Part shown: positions 1-7,774 of the stretch, in pieces
Position numbering within the stretch: position 1 is the first letter of the stretch
How the letters are laid out: every line of letters begins with the position of its first letter
From: JACZUI01 sp041599115
GTDB lineage: Bacteria; Actinomycetota; Acidimicrobiia; Spongiisociales; ZC4RG35
DNA length: 14,075 nt
Direction of reading: 5' to 3'
Assembly (NCBI GenBank): GCA_041599115.1
Contig: JBFHXF010000050.1
Coordinates: 1-14,075 of the forward strand
Program-made: the position numbers and the translations under genes
Notes under the pieces: generated by a model
Seen by the model: only the letters and a program-made list of their open reading frames with translations
What the model was told of the DNA's origin: nothing
The model's database searches: none

Positions 1-1183
1 ACAAGCCGAGTGGCTCGAAGATGAGGAACAGGATTATCAACAGTCCGTAGATCACTTGGTTCAATTGAAACACAGATAGGCCCGGTCCGGTGCCGGGAAG
101 GGTGTTCACCAGGCCAAAATCCGTCGAATCGGTGGCGACCACGAGATCGAGGACCCTGGCAAGGACACCGTCCCCGGTGGTGACCACGCCTTGCATCCAG
201 ATGGTGAAGTCCTGGATGAGGCGGGGCAGCAAGGTGACAAAGACGGAACCGAGTACGACTCCGCTCACGGTCCCGGCTCCTCCGATCAGAACGATGGCGA
301 TGAACTCGACGGAGAGGAACAGGTCCCACCGTGACGGGATCACCGTCCCCACGAACGAGGCGAGCAGCGCTCCCGAAACCCCGGCGTAGAACGAGGAGAT
401 ACCGAAGGCGCGAAGCTTGTAACCCACCTCGTCCACACCCATGATCTCGGCGGCGATGTCACGGTCACGGATCGACTGGAAAGCGCGCCCGGCCCGGGTC
501 CGCTGCAAGTTCTTGGCGAAGATCATGAAGACAACAGCCAGTGTGAGCACCAGGAAAAAGGTCTTGGCCTCGCTGGTCAGATCGATGCCGAACCAGGAGC
601 CATCCCTGGAGAAGTCCACCAGAGGCGTCTCCTCCTTCCAGAGGCGGAACTCGAAGGGCGGAAAGGTCCTCCCCACCTCTGCGCCGCCGGTGGCACCCTT
701 GAGATTGCGGAAGACATAATCGCCGACGAAGACCAGGCCCAACGTCACGAAGGCCAGATAGAGCCCTCTCACCCGCACTGCCGCCGGGCCAAAGGCGACT
801 CCGATCAGGGCTGCGACGAGCCCCGCCGCCGGGAGCCAGATCCACATCGGCAGGCCCAGACCGATCCAGTTACCTCCGGTCTCGGCGCCGAGAAGGGCCG
901 CGGTGTAGGCGCCAACACCCATGAAGAAGGCGTGTCCCAGCGACACCTGACCGGCCAGACCCAACAGGATGTTCAACCCGAGGGCTCCGATCACGAAGAT
1001 GGCCACCGTGCTGAGCAGCCGCAGCCAATCGGTCTCACCGAGAAAACGCAGACCAGGGATCACCTGGAAGGGAACGAGAAAGAGCACACCGCTCAGAATG
1101 AACACCCCCACCTTCTTGGTCGTGGTGTTCAGTAACGACTGATCGGCCTCATATGAGGTGTACAGCAGTGGACGCCCTCTCAT
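1..1183 (-). CDS. livM: Branched-chain amino acid-type ABC transporter permease, LivM family (3' end cut by window)
   Basis: This is one of the two membrane permeases of a HAAT/LIV-type ABC importer. The ATG at 1183-1181 overlaps the livH stop as ATGA. The frame stays open to the window edge, giving about 394 codons that end in ...LIFEPLGL, a typical LivM C-terminus, so only a few residues should be missing. Visible hallmarks are GLAGQVSLGHAFF at about residues 74-86 (the usual G.AGQ.SLGHA element) followed by GVGAYTAALLG, and the cytoplasmic loop RAFQSIRDRDIAAEIMGVD at about 230-250, which in this family contacts the ATPase. Many hydrophobic segments lie between these. The livG and livF ATPase genes would be expected just beyond the left edge. 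The substrate cannot be read from the permease. The synthetase two genes upstream suggests a carboxylic acid rather than an amino acid (inference). Confidence 0.93.
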   Translation of the reverse strand, partial: MRGRPLLYTSYEADQSLLNTTTKKVGVFILSGVLFLVPFQVIPGLRFLGETDWLRLLSTVAIFVIGALGLNILLGLAGQVSLGHAFFMGVGAYTAALLGAETGGNWIGLGLPMWIWLPAAGLVAALIGVAFGPAAVRVRGLYLAFVTLGLVFVGDYVFRNLKGATGGAEVGRTFPPFEFRLWKEETPLVDFSRDGSWFGIDLTSEAKTFFLVLTLAVVFMIFAKNLQRTRAGRAFQSIRDRDIAAEIMGVDEVGYKLRAFGISSFYAGVSGALLASFVGTVIPSRWDLFLSVEFIAIVLIGGAGTVSGVVLGSVFVTLLPRLIQDFTIWMQGVVTTGDGVLARVLDLVVATDSTDFGLVNTLPGTGPGLSVFQLNQVIYGLLIILFLIFEPLGL

Positions 1184-2205
1184 ACCCGTCGTATCTCCTC
1201 GGTGCCGAACAATCCGTAGGGCCGGATCAAGAGCACCAGCAGCATCACGATGTATGGCACCACCCCACCGAACCCGTTGCCCAACCAATCGAAGGTGAGA
1301 TAAGAACTGGAAGCCGACTCGGCAAACCCGATGGCAAACCCGCCGATTATTGCCCCCGTCACCGAGTCGAGGCCCCCGAGGATGATCGCCGGGAAGGCCC
1401 TGAAGGCGAAGAAGGCGGTGAACTGGTCGACGCCACTGGGCCGGCGGGGGAACACCGAAATGAACAGCCCACCGACCGCTGCCAGGACCGCACCGATCGC
1501 CCAAGCCGTGGAGAAGATCCGCCCGACGCTGATCCCCTGGGCCCGGGCGACCTCCTGATCCCAGGCGGTGGCCCGCATGGCGATGCCGATTCGGGACCGG
1601 AAGAAAGCAGCAACCACTACGACCAGGACAATGGTCAGTGCCAGTTGAAATAGTGTCGTATGGGGAACCCGCATCGTGCACAGCTCGGTCAGGTCGGCGT
1701 TGGTGACGACACCGCCGGACTGACATCCCAAACCCAGGGTCTTGAGACCGAAGGGATCCCCCATCGGTCGCGGGTTCTGGCCGATGAAGTCATTGGTGAC
1801 GGTTCGCACCACGATGTCGATCCCCAATGTCACGATGGCAACCGCGAACAGTGCTTCACCGACCATCGGTCTGAGGAAGGCGCGTTCCAGGATCGCGCCG
1901 ACTAGGGCTGCAACCAGGAGAGCAAAGACCATCGATAGCCCCCAACGAAGCCAGACCGGCGAGCCCTCCATCCACCGACCCGGAATGTTGATGATCGAGG
2001 CGAAGGAGGCGATGAAGAAGGCACCGATCGCCGCCAGGGCGCCGTGAGCGAAATTGAGGACCTGTGTCGCCTTGAAGATGATCACGAAGCCCAGGGCCAG
2101 AACGGCATAGATCGCCCCGAGACTCAACCCGTTGACCGCCATGCGGCCCAACTCCGACGGGACGATCGCCGAGTCTTGAGCGAAAACGAAAAGCCCCGGG
2201 TTCAC
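1180..2205 (-). CDS. livH: Branched-chain amino acid-type ABC transporter permease, LivH family
   Basis: This 341-aa integral membrane permease pairs with LivM. It starts at GTG (2205-2203), which overlaps the TGA of the acyl-CoA synthetase as GTGA, and it ends in the ATGA shared with livM. The three genes are therefore translationally coupled. The LivH signature is clear: NGLSLGAIYAVLALGFVIIF at about residues 25-44, then NFAHGALAAIGAFF at 51-64. The coupling loop RATAWDQEVARAQGISVGRI lies at about 211-230, and the protein ends in RPYGLFGTEEIRRV. Length is normal to slightly long; the family is usually 290-340 aa. A loop at about 140-180 carries two cysteines (C161, C176) and is longer than in the E. 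coli protein. Family assignment is secure, but transported compound is unknown. Confidence 0.94.
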   Translation of the reverse strand: MNPGLFVFAQDSAIVPSELGRMAVNGLSLGAIYAVLALGFVIIFKATQVLNFAHGALAAIGAFFIASFASIINIPGRWMEGSPVWLRWGLSMVFALLVAALVGAILERAFLRPMVGEALFAVAIVTLGIDIVVRTVTNDFIGQNPRPMGDPFGLKTLGLGCQSGGVVTNADLTELCTMRVPHTTLFQLALTIVLVVVVAAFFRSRIGIAMRATAWDQEVARAQGISVGRIFSTAWAIGAVLAAVGGLFISVFPRRPSGVDQFTAFFAFRAFPAIILGGLDSVTGAIIGGFAIGFAESASSSYLTFDWLGNGFGGVVPYIVMLLVLLIRPYGLFGTEEIRRV

Positions 2206-4079
2206 GACCGATACATGTCCTCGATCAGATCACCGAACAACTCATCCATCGCAGCCCGCTTGATCTTTTGAGTAGCGGTCACCTCACCGTCCTCGTGATC
2301 CAGCTCCTTGGGCAGCATGCGAAACTTGCGTATGTTCTCCACACGGGCGAATTTCGTGTTGGTCTCATCCACGACCCCCTGCATCAACTCGATGACCTGG
2401 GGCTTCTCAGCCAAGTCCCGGTAGGTCGTATAGGGGATCCCCTGCCGTGTGGCCCAATCCCCCACTACATCGAACTCGATGCCGATCAAGGCGGTCAAAT
2501 ACTTGCGCCCGTCCCCGATCACCATTGCCTCCTTGACATACGGTGAAGTCTTGAGACTGTTCTCGATCTCGGTAGGGGAGATGTTCTTCCCTCCAGAGGT
2601 GATGATGATGTGCTTGATCCGGTCGATGATGCGGACATGCGTGCCGTCCACCCATTCCCCGACGTCTCCGGTCATCAACCAGCCGTCCTCGGTGAAAGTC
2701 TCCGCAGTTTTCTCGGGCTTCTGCCAGTAACCGGCGAATACCCCGATGTGTTTGGTCTGGATCTCCCCGGTTTCCTCGTCGATCCGAAACCCGATACCCG
2801 GGTAGGGCTCGCCCACCGTGCCCACTTTGTTGCGACCAGGGCGATTCGTCGTGGCAATGGCAGCGTTCTCCGTCATTCCGTATAGCTCATAGATGGGCAC
2901 CCCCATCCCGAGGAAGTCCCTGATGACCTCGGGAGCGATCGCAGCGGCCCCCGATGCCGAATACCTGACCCTCCGCAGCCCGATGCGCTCCTGAAGCGCC
3001 CTGAACACAATCGGATAGCCGATCATGTAGAGCACACGACTCAGAGGCGTGTGCTCACCGTCGTTGCCGACCCGCTGTTTGCCTATGACCGATGCCAGTT
3101 TCATGCCGAACCCAAACCAGATTCGCTTGAACCAGGTGCCATCCCGGCCCTTGATGGCGACGGTGGCGTGGATCTTCTCCCATATCCGTGGAACCGCGAA
3201 GAAAAGCGATGGCTGGATCTCGCGCAGATTCTGTTGCACTGTCTCGATCGACTCTGCGAAATTGAGAGTGCAGCCAAAACCCACCTGATGCCAGGTCGAA
3301 AAAATCCGCTCGGCAACATGGCAGAGCGGCAGGTAGGTCAGGATCGTGTCGGCCGGGGATGGTGGTCTCTGACGGGGGAGTCGATCGGGAAGGCCGATCA
3401 GTTTCTCAATGCAAAAACGGACATTGGCGTTGGTGAGCATGGCCCCCTTGGGCGGGCCGGTCGTGCCCGAGGTGTACACCAGCGTCATCACATCGTCTCC
3501 GGTAGCCCTCGCCATGATCCGCTCGACCTCCCCGGGGTTGGCCTGGCGATGCTCCCTGCCGAGAGCAATGAAGTCGTCCCAGAAGATCAACCGCTCATCG
3601 TCACGCCATTTGCGGAAACCCCTCGGCTCCACATGGATGATCCTCTTCAGACCGGGAAGAGTGTCGATCACCTCCATGACTTTCTCGGCCTGTTCCTGAT
3701 CCTCGACCATGTGGACGATTGATCCCGAATCAGAGAGCAGATACTGGACCTCGGACGAGGGATTAGTCGGATAGAGACCGACGGTTATTCCCCGTACGGC
3801 CACCGCTGCCATGTCGAGGATGACCCACTCCGGCCGATCCTCGGAATGAATGGAGAGACGATCCCCCTCCTGGAAGCCCAGAGCAAGGAGGCCATGTCCG
3901 GCATCCAGGATCGACTCCCAATACTCCGACCAGGTGATCTCCTGCCAGATCCCGAAGTCCTTCTCCCGCATGGCGACGGCACCGGGCATCTTCTCCGCCC
4001 ACTCCCGGACCATTGAGGCCACGGTTCGGAAGCCGACTCCGGCAGCCGGCGATTCGGGTCTTTCGACAAGGGTGGTCAC
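2202..4079 (-). CDS. AMP-forming long-chain-type acyl-CoA synthetase (FadD15/ACSBG-like)
   Basis: The protein would activate a carboxylic acid with ATP and CoA to an acyl-CoA through an acyl-adenylate. The frame stays open to an ATG at 4157, but I prefer the GTG at 4079-4077. It has a strong GAGGAGG at 4094-4088 with 8-nt spacing and does not run into moaE, giving 625 aa. In that numbering the ATP-binding motif YTSGTTGPPKG is at 202-212, YGMTE at about 400-404, GDVGEW at about 471-476, and the hinge DRIKHIIITSGGKNISP at about 486-502. The C-terminal TQKIKR holds the expected catalytic lysine. All motifs look intact. It is GTGA-coupled to livH, so its substrate is probably the imported compound: a fatty, branched or aromatic acid. 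A weak TANNNT (TATTGT, 4113-4108) in the 59-nt gap after moaE could be an operon promoter. Confidence 0.9.
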   Translation of the reverse strand: MTTLVERPESPAAGVGFRTVASMVREWAEKMPGAVAMREKDFGIWQEITWSEYWESILDAGHGLLALGFQEGDRLSIHSEDRPEWVILDMAAVAVRGITVGLYPTNPSSEVQYLLSDSGSIVHMVEDQEQAEKVMEVIDTLPGLKRIIHVEPRGFRKWRDDERLIFWDDFIALGREHRQANPGEVERIMARATGDDVMTLVYTSGTTGPPKGAMLTNANVRFCIEKLIGLPDRLPRQRPPSPADTILTYLPLCHVAERIFSTWHQVGFGCTLNFAESIETVQQNLREIQPSLFFAVPRIWEKIHATVAIKGRDGTWFKRIWFGFGMKLASVIGKQRVGNDGEHTPLSRVLYMIGYPIVFRALQERIGLRRVRYSASGAAAIAPEVIRDFLGMGVPIYELYGMTENAAIATTNRPGRNKVGTVGEPYPGIGFRIDEETGEIQTKHIGVFAGYWQKPEKTAETFTEDGWLMTGDVGEWVDGTHVRIIDRIKHIIITSGGKNISPTEIENSLKTSPYVKEAMVIGDGRKYLTALIGIEFDVVGDWATRQGIPYTTYRDLAEKPQVIELMQGVVDETNTKFARVENIRKFRMLPKELDHEDGEVTATQKIKRAAMDELFGDLIEDMYRS

Positions 4080-4087
4080 TGAGTTGT

Positions 4088-4094
4088 CCTCCTC
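4088..4094 (-). promoter_or_regulatory. Strong Shine-Dalgarno that fixes the synthetase start
   Basis: The minus strand reads GAGGAGG, then 8 nt, then GTG at 4079. This is one of the strongest ribosome binding sites in the window. It argues for the GTG start over the in-frame ATG at 4157, which lies inside the moaE coding sequence. Confidence 0.75.
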
Positions 4095-4138
4095 GAGACT
4101 GCGGCCAACAATATCGGCTGAATACCGAGCTTGCGCCG

Positions 4139-4573
4139 TCAGGACCCCCGGCTCCATTCAGCGCCGCCGGGCCAGAACTCCTTTTTCCAGATCGGAGCCC
4201 GCTCTTTGAGCTCGTCGATGATGTATCTAGCTGCTCCAAAGGCATCCGACCGGTGGGCGGATGAGACGGCCACGGCCACCGAGACCTCCCCCAGGGTGAC
4301 GACACCAGAGCGATGCTCGACGGCCACCGATGCCACCGGCCACCGGCCTAACGCCTCGTCCACAATTGTCTTGATCTTGGATTCGACCTGCTCGGAGTAG
4401 ACCTCATATTCGAGATGAGTGACGCCTTCTTTCCCCTCCGAATGGTCGCGCACCGTTCCCAGGAAGAGAACCGTCGCGCCGGCGTCGGGACGGCCGACTT
4501 CGGTCACCAAGCCGGCGGTATCGATTCGTCCGATGCCGACCGCCACCCTGATCCGTTGTTCGAGACCGTCCAT
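4139..4573 (-). CDS. moaE: Molybdopterin synthase catalytic subunit MoaE
   Basis: MoaE is the large subunit of molybdopterin synthase. With thiocarboxylated MoaD it inserts two sulfurs into cyclic pyranopterin monophosphate to make molybdopterin, in the cytoplasm. The protein has 144 aa, a normal length. Motifs in order are FLGTVRDHSEGK (residues 37-48, with Arg42), LEYEVYSEQ (54-62), VAVSSAHRSDAF (101-112, with His107 and Arg108), and LKERAPIWKKE (122-132), where Lys123 and Lys130 match the catalytic lysines of the E. coli enzyme. No moaD or other cofactor gene is nearby, so the partner must be encoded elsewhere. It is the first gene of the minus-strand block, 59 nt before the acyl-CoA synthetase. 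The start codon is 14 nt from the divergent htrA start, and no convincing Shine-Dalgarno is present. Confidence 0.95.
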   Translation of the reverse strand: MDGLEQRIRVAVGIGRIDTAGLVTEVGRPDAGATVLFLGTVRDHSEGKEGVTHLEYEVYSEQVESKIKTIVDEALGRWPVASVAVEHRSGVVTLGEVSVAVAVSSAHRSDAFGAARYIIDELKERAPIWKKEFWPGGAEWSRGS

Positions 4574-4590
4574 AGAATCCCAAGCCTATG
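4571..4590. promoter_or_regulatory. Bidirectional, probably leaderless promoter in a 20-nt inverted repeat between moaE and htrA
   Basis: The 20 nt CATAGAATCCCAAGCCTATG span both start codons. On the plus strand TAGAAT (4573-4578) lies 9 nt before the htrA ATG. On the minus strand TAGGCT (4588-4583) lies exactly 9 nt before the moaE ATG. Each -10 candidate shares bases with the start codon of the opposite gene. Neither gene has a convincing Shine-Dalgarno, and I see no good -35 on either strand. With normal -10 to start-site spacing, both transcripts would begin at or within a few bases of the ATG. Leaderless initiation is inferred from spacing only. Confidence 0.55.
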
Positions 4591-5784
4591 ACTTCTGACG
4601 ACCCGTATGGGTCGGACGCTCCTCCCGAGGTCGAGCCGGGTCCGATCCGGTACGTGGACAATCCCGGCACGAGACCATCCGCTAATCGGCAACGGACCGA
4701 TCCCTGGACGATCATCGTCGGACTGCTGGGCGGCGCACTTCTCGGCACCGGCCTGACATTGGGGATACTCAGCCTTGTGGGAGTCTTTGAGGAGCCGCCG
4801 CTGCCCACGAATCCCACCATTCCACCTCCGCCGACATTGACTCTTCCAGCCCCGGTTGCCGGGCGGCCCGCGCTCCCCGGTGATGATCCGACAGCAGAAG
4901 AGGTGGCCCTCCGGGCGGTTCCGTCCATCGTCGCGGTCAGTTCGAGCACTCTTCTCGGGGAGAGTTCGGGAAGCGGTGTGGTCTACGGATCAGACGGCTA
5001 CATAATCACCAACCATCATGTGATCGCTGGAGGTCGTGACTACGCCGTCATCTTCTCCGACGGAGCCGTCTATACGGCGTTATTGGTCGGATCTGATCCC
5101 CTGACTGATCTGGCGGTTCTCTCGGTGAGTCGGAATGACCTGGCTCCGATCGACTTCGGATCATCCAGTGATCTCGCCGTCGGAGAGATTGCGATCGCCG
5201 TTGGCAACCCCCTGGCCCTGACCGGCGGCCCCTCCGTGACTTCGGGAATCGTCAGCGCCCTCAACCGGTCCATCGAAGTCGATAGGGGAACCACTCTCTA
5301 CGGGCTGGTTCAGACCGATGCCCCCATCACTCGGGGATCTTCGGGAGGTGCCCTACTCGACGGCAATGCCCGACTGATCGGTATCACTACCGCGATCGCA
5401 GTTTCCGATGTCGGCGCGGAGGGTCTGGGTTTCGCCATTCCCAGCGATATGGTGCTTGGAGTGGTGAACGATCTGATCGAAATCGGAGAAGTCAGACACG
5501 CCTTCGTCGGCATCACCGGTACAACCGCATTCGCGGTACAGGGCAACGCTCGGTATCCCGTCGGGGTTCTCGTGGAGAAGGTGACACCGGCTGGTCCATA
5601 CGACAAGGTTGGCGGTCATGTGAACGACGTGGTGACCGCCATGAATGGCGATCAGATCTCGGGTATGGACGACCTGCTGACCAGGCTGAGGATGCATCGG
5701 GAGGGGCAGGAAGTCATCCTTGACGTCACCAGGAACAGCGGCAAGTTGGAGTTGGTGGTGGTCTTGGAGAGACTGCAACCATGA
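4588..5784 (+). CDS. htrA: Membrane-anchored HtrA/DegP-type serine protease with PDZ domain
   Basis: This is a 398-aa trypsin-like protease for envelope protein quality control. A cytoplasmic N-terminus of about 40 residues precedes one membrane segment at about 41-66 and a proline-rich extracytoplasmic linker at about 69-98. The protease domain spans about 105-295, with His144 in TNHHVI, Asp174 in PLTDLAVL and Ser252 in RGSSGGAL. The classic GNSGG is GSSGG here, but the triad is complete. The C-terminal PDZ domain (about 305-396) is divergent: the usual SPA..AGL..GD stretch reads GPYDKVGGHVND. The ATG at 4588 probably lacks a leader. The stop overlaps the next ATG as ATGA (5781-5784). An ECF sigma/anti-sigma operon lies 2-3 kb downstream facing it. 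In mycobacteria htrA sits beside sigE, rseA and tatB, so a shared stress role is likely (inference). Confidence 0.93.
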   Translation: MTSDDPYGSDAPPEVEPGPIRYVDNPGTRPSANRQRTDPWTIIVGLLGGALLGTGLTLGILSLVGVFEEPPLPTNPTIPPPPTLTLPAPVAGRPALPGDDPTAEEVALRAVPSIVAVSSSTLLGESSGSGVVYGSDGYIITNHHVIAGGRDYAVIFSDGAVYTALLVGSDPLTDLAVLSVSRNDLAPIDFGSSSDLAVGEIAIAVGNPLALTGGPSVTSGIVSALNRSIEVDRGTTLYGLVQTDAPITRGSSGGALLDGNARLIGITTAIAVSDVGAEGLGFAIPSDMVLGVVNDLIEIGEVRHAFVGITGTTAFAVQGNARYPVGVLVEKVTPAGPYDKVGGHVNDVVTAMNGDQISGMDDLLTRLRMHREGQEVILDVTRNSGKLELVVVLERLQP

Positions 5785-6851
5785 GCGACGACATCTTCTC
5801 TCGCCTCTTCGAGTTGTTCGATCAGCCTGGTCCGGTGAATTGGAAGTTGGCCCTCGAAATCGCCAGGCACCTCGCCGGTGAAAGCCAGCCGATAGAGCCT
5901 TGGGCTGCCGAGGAGTACCGGGAGTTGGCCCGGCTGGCCGAATACCGGATCGAGGAGAGTGCCCCGTTCCGGGTCCTGCCGGCAAGCGATGTCCTGCCTC
6001 TGGACCGCCGGGGTTGGGCTGAGCGGAATCTCGAGTCATACGCCGACCTCATAGAGCCATTCGCCACCTCTGTTGCCGGCGAGGGACCTGCCGCCCCATT
6101 GATGGCGCAGCTAACCCCGGCCATCATCGGGCTGCAGGCAGGCTCCCTGGTTGGTTCATTGTCGACCTGGGCGCTGGCCCCCTTCGATGCCGGACTCCCC
6201 CAACAGCCGCTTGGACCACTGACACTGCTCGTACCCAACATTGCCGACCTGGCAAATACCGCCTCGTTCGACGAACGCGAGGTTCGTCTTTGGGTGGTTG
6301 CCAACGAGGTCTCGTTCCGGACCGTGTCACAGCTTCCCTGGGTTCATGATCATCTTCACGTCCTGAGTACGGCATACGCCGACGCGGTCAAGATCGATCC
6401 GTCGAAGCTGGGGGGCATGATGGCCATCGGCGCCGATCCGGCCGCCATCGAAGCTGCGATCGAACAGGCAGGCGGGGTGGAGAGTCTCTTGGGTGGAGAG
6501 GAGGCGGAAGGTCCCCGGGGTGAACTGGAGGCCTTTCTGGGGGCAATCACCGGATGCGCCCGTCTCATCGCCAGGAGATCGATGATCCCGCTGGTGCCGG
6601 CTTTCGAAGCAATCACGGCTGCCCGCGACCGGGTGAGGACGAGCGCGGACTCGGGACCACCCATCGGAGTTGGTCCGGTACCCGCCGAGTTGACCCGGCT
6701 TGGAGATGAGTTCAATCAGGAAGTCGAGCGGCGCTACGGCGAAGACGCCCTGGAGACCCTTTGGTCGGAACCTTCGCGAATGCCGACCGCAGCGGAACTG
6801 GCAGATCCCACCGGCTGGGCGGCAAGGGTTCTTCTCGAGGGCTGGGAGTAG
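5781..6851 (+). CDS. DUF2342 zincin-like protein with destroyed HExxH motif (probable pseudo-metalloprotease)
   Basis: This 356-aa protein is translationally coupled to htrA by ATGA. It resembles the actinobacterial DUF2342/zincin_2 family, in which I recall a core close to RLWVCLHEVTHRTQF..VPWLRDHL. Here the equivalent is RLWVVANEVSFRTVSQLPWVHDHL at residues 169-192: HEVTH has become NEVSF (175-179), so both zinc-binding histidines are gone and only the Glu remains. The segment expected to give the third ligand reads ITGCARLIA (256-264) rather than an EGH-like motif. The reading frame is intact, so this is a maintained protein without the usual zinc site, not a decayed gene. No signal peptide or membrane segment is evident. 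Coupling to HtrA suggests an adaptor or structural partner (inference). It ends 5 nt from the convergent rseB-like gene. Confidence 0.8.
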   Translation: MSDDIFSRLFELFDQPGPVNWKLALEIARHLAGESQPIEPWAAEEYRELARLAEYRIEESAPFRVLPASDVLPLDRRGWAERNLESYADLIEPFATSVAGEGPAAPLMAQLTPAIIGLQAGSLVGSLSTWALAPFDAGLPQQPLGPLTLLVPNIADLANTASFDEREVRLWVVANEVSFRTVSQLPWVHDHLHVLSTAYADAVKIDPSKLGGMMAIGADPAAIEAAIEQAGGVESLLGGEEAEGPRGELEAFLGAITGCARLIARRSMIPLVPAFEAITAARDRVRTSADSGPPIGVGPVPAELTRLGDEFNQEVERRYGEDALETLWSEPSRMPTAAELADPTGWAARVLLEGWE

Positions 6852-6856
6852 CAGGT

Positions 6857-7774
6857 CTAACCGAAGAGACTTCGCCAGAGACGACCCCACCAACCCCGCT
6901 GCACCGGGGCAGGCAACCCCTCGAGGACTTGCTGGTGCATGTCAGGAGGAAGGTCCCCGACGAGCGCCATCGCCCCGCCGGCAGTCTCCCACGCATAAGT
7001 CACCAGGCCGGGGGTGAAGGAGCGCCCGTACATGTGCTCTCCCATGAGGGCATCTGTGGCGTCGGGTAGAACCACCAGCGACGGCGTTTCGAATACGGCG
7101 AATGAGAAGAAGCCGTCCGAGTAATAACCGAATACGAACCCCTGCTCGTCGGCATAGAGATCCAGCCTGTGGAATCCAGCGAGTTCGTCGGGCATTTCGC
7201 CCACGGATTCAGTTTGGGCAGGGTGGTCGGCGTCATTGATGGGCGAGGTTGGGATCAGCGGTCTGGCGGGATTGAAACTTATGAACCTTCTCTCGCAGTA
7301 CACCGAACCGTCGCCGGTATAAGTCACCGCCCTCATCAAAGCCCCGGTGGAGTTGTCGAAGATGAGCTGGGCGCGGAGCAGATCCCCGTCACGCATCTCA
7401 TAGAGGGTGGCCCGACGTCCCAGAAAGGCCGCAGCGGTACCGTCGTCAACCACGTAGCGCGGCGTCAAAGCCTCCCCGCTCGTGACCAATTCTGTGCTGG
7501 AGATCACCGATCCGGCCCGCGAAAGCGCCCAACCGCCATAGCCCGAAGTCACCTCCACGTCCGAGGAAACCTGGGCGGACATCCGCAGATCGCCGCCACT
7601 CTGACTGATCCTGACCACTGCATCACTGACACCCTCCGGTGTTGAGCAAGTGATTATCTGCTCGGCGGAGTAGGCCGCGTCATGACCTCGCTGTAGGAGT
7701 TGATCGAGATCGGAGGCGTAGGCAACGCCTGGCAGGAGTACCAAGACCAACACCAGGGTGATGAGTCTTCTCAA
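6857..7774 (-). CDS. RseB/MucB-like secreted regulator of the sigma/anti-sigma pair
   Basis: The 305-aa protein has a signal peptide: MRR, a hydrophobic stretch to about residue 18, and likely cleavage after AYA (20). Two regions recall RseB. The middle part has YVVDDGTAAAFLGRRATLYEMR (107-128) then LIFDNSTGALMRAVTY (137-152), like the lipoprotein-localisation-fold domain with its AGR and TG-L-L-R elements. The C-terminal part has LAGFHRLDL (198-206) and YYSDGFFSFAVFE (217-229), matching the lP.GF...YSDGL..VSVF pattern, then MALVGDLPP. Cys43 and Cys160 would be extracytoplasmic and could form a disulfide. In E. coli RseB binds RseA and shields it from site-1 proteolysis. Position directly after the anti-sigma gene, with an ATGA overlap, supports the same role here. 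An outer-membrane signal such as LPS is not expected in an actinobacterium, so any ligand is unknown. Confidence 0.78.
   Translation of the reverse strand: MRRLITLVLVLVLLPGVAYASDLDQLLQRGHDAAYSAEQIITCSTPEGVSDAVVRISQSGGDLRMSAQVSSDVEVTSGYGGWALSRAGSVISSTELVTSGEALTPRYVVDDGTAAAFLGRRATLYEMRDGDLLRAQLIFDNSTGALMRAVTYTGDGSVYCERRFISFNPARPLIPTSPINDADHPAQTESVGEMPDELAGFHRLDLYADEQGFVFGYYSDGFFSFAVFETPSLVVLPDATDALMGEHMYGRSFTPGLVTYAWETAGGAMALVGDLPPDMHQQVLEGLPAPVQRGWWGRLWRSLFG

Noticed and set aside
3051..3722. Plus-strand open frame of 223 codons antisense to the acyl-CoA synthetase
   Set aside because: It lies inside a gene with all AMP-binding motifs intact, and its translation shows no domain.
4080..4157. 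N-terminal extension of the synthetase to the ATG at 4157
   Set aside because: It would overlap moaE by 19 nt, has no clear ribosome site, and adds 26 residues with no counterpart that I recognise. The GTG at 4079 has GAGGAGG at ideal spacing.
5353..6039. Minus-strand open frame of 228 codons across the htrA/DUF2342 junction
   Set aside because: It is antisense to two well-supported genes and has no recognisable features.
6862..6874. Small hairpin CGAAG-AGA-CTTCG near the convergent stops
   Set aside because: The stem is only 5 bp, lies inside the rseB-like coding sequence, and has no T-run on either strand, so it is not a credible terminator.
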